Made by a program: the position numbers and the translations under genes. Under the pieces are notes generated by a model, which saw only the letters and a program-made list of their open reading frames with translations, had not been told where the DNA came from and searched no databases. Positions 59,897-64,000 of a DNA stretch of 64,000 nt are shown here, piece after piece; position 1 is the stretch's first letter; the number at the start of each line of letters is the position of its first letter. The DNA lies in assembly GCA_017519415.1 (NCBI GenBank), contig JAFWSI010000045.1, positions 1-64,000 of the forward strand. The letters are read 5' to 3'. Source of the stretch: Ruminococcus sp. GTDB taxonomy: Bacteria > Bacillota > Clostridia > Oscillospirales > Ruminococcaceae.

Positions 59897-61920
59897 AAGA
59901 CTCAGACAGAGAGTTCCTGAAGGAGCTTGTCCGTCTTGACGTTTCTCAGACCGACTGCTCCGATATAAGAAAGATACTTACGACCTGCCCCGACGTGGCG
60001 GACACCCTGTCGAACCCCCTCGTTACCCACGACGAGAAGCGCGCTGTCATCAGCAAGCTCTTCCCCGAGTCCGTACAGAAGTTCATGATGAACCTCGTCC
60101 GCGGCGGAGCAGTGGGACGCATAGACGAGATACTCGACGAATATGAGGATATACTCCTCGACAAGCAGGGCAGCATAAAGGCTGTGGTACGCTATGTAAC
60201 TCCCCTTACGGAGTCACAGCAGGCAGACCTCAGACAGTTTATCATGGATAAATTCGTCAAAGAGGACGTGGATATAGAATACAAGCACGACCCCGACATC
60301 ATCGGCGGCTTTATCCTTACGGCAGGCGATATTGAATACGACAAGAGCTACCGCACAGGTCTCCGCCTCATGAAAGACAGCCTTCAGGCCAAGGCGACGG
60401 AGTACGTTGACAGCAGCCCCTCTTCCAAGGACAGGAAAAGCGATATAATCTCCGTCCTCAAGACAGAGGTGCGGGATTTCGACGTAAAGTCGGGAGCTAC
60501 CGAAACAGGCTTCATCACCCGCCTCGGCGACGGCATCGCAAGGGTATACGGCATGAATTCCGTTATGTACGGCGAGCTGGTGGAATTCGAGACAGGTATC
60601 AGAGGAATAGTGCAGAACCTTGAGGAAAAATCCATAGGCGTGGTCCTCCTCGGCGACGACCACGGTCTTACGGAGGGCTCCTCTGTTATTAGGACAGGCA
60701 AGAGAGCGGGTATCGGCGTCAGCGACGAGCTCCTCGGACGAGTAGTGGACGCTCTCGGTTCGCCCATAGACGGTCTCGGCCAGATAAAGGCCGAGGATTA
60801 CTTCCCCATAGAAAGGGAGGCTCCCGGCGTTATCGAAAGAAAGCCCGTAAGCGTGCCCCTTCAGACGGGTATCCTCGCCATAGATTCAATGTTCCCTATC
60901 GGCAGAGGTCAGCGTGAGCTCATAATCGGCGACAGACAGACGGGAAAGACCTCTATCGCCGTTGATACCATAATCAATCAGAAGGGTCAGGACGTTATCT
61001 GTATCTATGTTGCCATAGGTCAGAAGTCCTCAACCGTCGCACAGATAGTCAATACACTGAAAAAATACGGCGCTATGGATTATTCCGTAGTGGTATCCGC
61101 TTCGGCAAGCGATCCCGCGCCCTTCCAGTATATAGCTCCCTATTCGGGAACGGCCATGGCCGAATACTTCATGTCAAAGGGCAGGGACGTCCTCATAGTA
61201 TACGACGATCTTTCAAAGCACGCCGTAGCCTACAGAGCCATGTCCCTCCTGCTTCACCGTCCTCCGGGACGCGAGGCTTACCCCGGCGACGTTTTCTACC
61301 TACATTCAAGACTTCTCGAGCGCTCCAGCCGTCTTGACGACGAGCACGGCGGCGGTTCGCTTACCGCCCTGCCCATAATCGAGACTCTTGCGGGAGATAT
61401 ATCGGCATACATACCCACCAACGTTATCTCTATAACGGACGGTCAGATATTCCTGGAGAGCGAGCTCTTCAACTCGGGTCTCCGTCCTGCGGTCAACTAC
61501 GGTCTTTCCGTATCCCGTGTGGGCGGCGCCGCTCAGACAAAGGCCATGAAGAAGGCTTCGGGAAATCTCCGTATCGACCTTGCACAGTTCAAGGAAATGG
61601 AGATATTCACCCAGTTCTCGTCAGAGCTGGATCAGTCCACAACCGAGCTCCTCGAGCACGGCCGTATGCTGACCGAGCTGCTCAAGCAGCCCCTGTACAA
61701 TCCGCTCCCCCACTATGAGCAGGTGATACTCCTCTATGCTGCCCAGCATGAAATGTTCAGGCATATCCCCATTAACGAGCTGAGACAGTACCGCACCGAC
61801 CTTATGACTTACATAAGGAGCTACGGTCAGGACATCATCTCGGAGATAGAGGAAAACAAGGTGCTCACGGACGATCTGGCGGAGCGTATAGAGAGAATCA
61901 TCACGGCTTTTGAAGAATAG
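59893..61920 (+). CDS. Fused ATP synthase delta-alpha subunit (AtpH-AtpA)
   Basis: 675 residues in one uninterrupted frame. Residues 1-165 are a delta subunit: [41 protein letters not shown] and the C-terminal [20 protein letters not shown]. Its N-terminus is about 20 residues shorter than usual and lacks the first YAKALF-type helix. A linker of about 20 residues ([16 protein letters not shown]) leads into a complete alpha subunit (about 190-675): [10 protein letters not shown], Walker [33 protein letters not shown] and the Arg finger region [12 protein letters not shown]. No start codon with an RBS occurs at the alpha boundary; the nearest ATG (60370) is inside delta and lacks an RBS. A fusion implies three delta domains per F1. 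Confidence 0.93.
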   Translation: MKDSDREFLKELVRLDVSQTDCSDIRKILTTCPDVADTLSNPLVTHDEKRAVISKLFPESVQKFMMNLVRGGAVGRIDEILDEYEDILLDKQGSIKAVVRYVTPLTESQQADLRQFIMDKFVKEDVDIEYKHDPDIIGGFILTAGDIEYDKSYRTGLRLMKDSLQAKATEYVDSSPSSKDRKSDIISVLKTEVRDFDVKSGATETGFITRLGDGIARVYGMNSVMYGELVEFETGIRGIVQNLEEKSIGVVLLGDDHGLTEGSSVIRTGKRAGIGVSDELLGRVVDALGSPIDGLGQIKAEDYFPIEREAPGVIERKPVSVPLQTGILAIDSMFPIGRGQRELIIGDRQTGKTSIAVDTIINQKGQDVICIYVAIGQKSSTVAQIVNTLKKYGAMDYSVVVSASASDPAPFQYIAPYSGTAMAEYFMSKGRDVLIVYDDLSKHAVAYRAMSLLLHRPPGREAYPGDVFYLHSRLLERSSRLDDEHGGGSLTALPIIETLAGDISAYIPTNVISITDGQIFLESELFNSGLRPAVNYGLSVSRVGGAAQTKAMKKASGNLRIDLAQFKEMEIFTQFSSELDQSTTELLEHGRMLTELLKQPLYNPLPHYEQVILLYAAQHEMFRHIPINELRQYRTDLMTYIRSYGQDIISEIEENKVLTDDLAERIERIITAFEE

Positions 61921-61933
61921 GCGGTGAGATTCT

Positions 61934-62842
61934 ATGCCCAATATGAGAGAGATCCGCGAAAGGATCGGAAGCATACAGCAGATACTCAAGATAACCAACG
62001 CTATGTATCTCATGTCGTCCTCCAAGCTCAAAAAGGCAAGGAGCTCGCTTGAAGCTACAGAGCCCTATTTCTACAAGCTCCAGTCCACCATTGAAAGCGT
62101 GCTGGAGCATACTCCCCACACCCGCCAGCTCTACTTCGACAGGCGCGAGGATATACCCGAGGACAAGCGCAAAAAGGGCTATATCGTCATAACCGCCGAC
62201 AAGGGACTGTGCGGCAGCTACAACCACAACATACTCAAATATACCGAGCAGAAGCTTGACGAGGCGGCAGATCTCGACAACTGCTACCTATTCGTTATGG
62301 GTCAGGTGGGAAGAATGTACTTCCAGCGCCGCAGCCGCAACGACAAGAAGGCTTCCGTGGACAGCCAGTTCCTTTATACCACCCAGAACCCCACGCTCTA
62401 CAGAGCCAAGGAGGTGGCAGAGCTGGTGCTGGAAAAATTCGAGAAGCGCGAGCTGGACGAGGTATACGTCATTTACACGGATATGGTCACCTCCAATCTC
62501 ATGGAGACAAGGACCCTCCGTCTGCTCCCATTTGAACGCAGACACTTCGGAAAGACTGCCGACGGTACGCTGAAAAAGCTGCCCAAGGCCTCCTTCATGC
62601 CCTCCCCCGAGGAGGTAATGAACTTCCTTATCCCCCAGTATGCAAAGGGTATAATCTACGGCGCCATGGTAGAGGCCTTCTGCTGCGAGCAGCAGGCGCG
62701 TATGACCGCTATGGACGCAGCTACCACCAGCGCTAAGGATATGATAAAGGAGCTTTCGCTGCTCTACAACCGCGCAAGACAGGCGGCTATCACTCAGGAG
62801 ATAACCGAGGTATGCGGCGGTGCACAGTCTCTCGTTGAATGA
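61934..62842 (+). CDS. atpG: ATP synthase F1 subunit gamma
   Basis: 302 residues. Central rotor stalk. N-terminal helix MREIRERIGSIQQILKITNAM, GYIVITADKGLCGSYNHNI and C-terminal MTAMDAATTSAKDMIKEL, then NRARQAAITQEITEVCGGA. The segment after KITNAM reads YLMSSSKLKKA (usual MVAASKLRRA). Length is normal. atpD follows only after a 221-bp gap filled with hairpin repeats, unusual inside an atp operon. Confidence 0.95.
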   Translation: MPNMREIRERIGSIQQILKITNAMYLMSSSKLKKARSSLEATEPYFYKLQSTIESVLEHTPHTRQLYFDRREDIPEDKRKKGYIVITADKGLCGSYNHNILKYTEQKLDEAADLDNCYLFVMGQVGRMYFQRRSRNDKKASVDSQFLYTTQNPTLYRAKEVAELVLEKFEKRELDEVYVIYTDMVTSNLMETRTLRLLPFERRHFGKTADGTLKKLPKASFMPSPEEVMNFLIPQYAKGIIYGAMVEAFCCEQQARMTAMDAATTSAKDMIKELSLLYNRARQAAITQEITEVCGGAQSLVE

Positions 62843-62844
62843 TC

Positions 62845-63028
62845 GTAGGGAACGCCGCCCTCGGCGTTCCGTGTATTGCAAATAAACAAAATGAACCCAT
62901 TGTAGGGGAGCCCGCCATCGGGCTCCCGATCGAAATTATACGTCTATCGCGGGAGGGCGAGGGCGCCCTCCCCTACATAATGTTACATAAATTATGTGGA
63001 ACGCCGAGGCGGCGTTCCCTACAATTGG
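62845..63028. repeat. Four nested inverted hairpin repeats between atpG and atpD
   Basis: Element 1: GTAG edge, stem GGAACGCCG (62849-62857/62862-62870). Element 2: TTGTAG edge, stem GGGAGCCCG (62906-62914/62919-62927). Element 3: stem GGGAGGGCG (62951-62959/62964-62972), CTACA edge. Element 4: stem GGAACGCCG (62998-63006/63010-63018), edge CTACAATTGG. Elements 1-2 point one way and 3-4 the other, giving a symmetric nest, and elements 1 and 4 share the same stem. None is followed by a U-tract on the plus strand. Confidence 0.85.
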
Positions 63029-63048
63029 TTTATCCCAAATTCTCTTAA

Positions 63049-64000
<952 letters not shown>

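Noticed and set aside
60370..61920. Separate alpha subunit translated from an internal ATG
   Set aside because: The ATG lies inside the delta C-terminal domain, has no ribosome binding site, and no ATG, GTG or TTG occurs at the true alpha boundary. It cannot be excluded experimentally, so it is kept as a test in the fusion finding.

Overview
The window looks like the chromosome of a Gram-positive anaerobic gut or rumen bacterium of the class Clostridia, most likely a Ruminococcus-type member of the Oscillospiraceae. The grounds are protein flavour (an ECF transporter module, DUF5711, DUF6440, a DUF1385 protein next to PrmC, SpoIID), AGGAGG-type ribosome binding sites, TTGACA/TATAAT promoters, a T-box leader, a CIRCE operator and tightly overlapping genes (ATGA, TAATG and TGATG junctions). 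There is no rRNA, tRNA, prophage, insertion sequence or CRISPR array that I can see. The genus is an inference from the proteins.

Layout. 1-9277 (minus strand): ecfA1-ecfA2-ecfT, a YfhO membrane protein, truA, a DUF5711 protein, a CvpA-like protein and the start of a ClpE-like unfoldase. 9278-15514 (minus): a methyltransferase with a frameshifted 5' end, glmM, a possible papain-fold protein, and ruvC-ruvA-sseB-ruvB behind one promoter. 15534-19500 (plus): pheA, a short metH and a zinc-ribbon protein. 19593-31868 (minus): a surface-polysaccharide operon behind a consensus promoter, encoding a Wzm/Wzt ABC exporter, a methyltransferase, a coiled-coil protein, five soluble glycosyltransferases, a large membrane protein and a flippase-like protein. 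32012-35811 (minus): a T-box-controlled cysS operon (T-box, small orphan gene, remnant of a four-helix-bundle gene, cysS, walJ, rlmH). 35861-37920 (plus): htpG under a CIRCE/HrcA operator. 37919-42064 (minus): recA-recX-rimO-pgsA and a DtxR-like regulator. 42314-49129 (minus): citrate synthase, a lipoprotein, a two-component system, a DUF1385 protein and prmC. 49213-57928 (plus): spoIID, then a second polysaccharide operon that makes and uses GDP-D-rhamnose (initiating sugar transferase, manC, gmd, two glycosyltransferases, rmd). 57963-64000 (plus): the F-type ATP synthase operon, cut at the right edge inside atpD.

Most unusual content. (1) The ATP synthase delta and alpha subunits are one 675-residue protein, and atpE is a tandem pair. 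(2) The atp operon starts with a structured leader ending in a terminator-like hairpin, and four short hairpin elements sit in nested inverted order between atpG and atpD. (3) Two families of small intergenic DNA recur through the window: hairpins with a variable, compensating stem next to a conserved CTACAATTGG edge, and degenerate arrays with strict 7-bp periodicity, often arranged as inverted pairs. One heptamer array touches the remnant of a four-helix-bundle (23S intervening-sequence type) gene. (4) A T-box with a probable Cys specifier lies upstream of an uncharacterised gene and cysS. Many long open frames on the opposite strand of real genes are codon-bias shadows and were left out.
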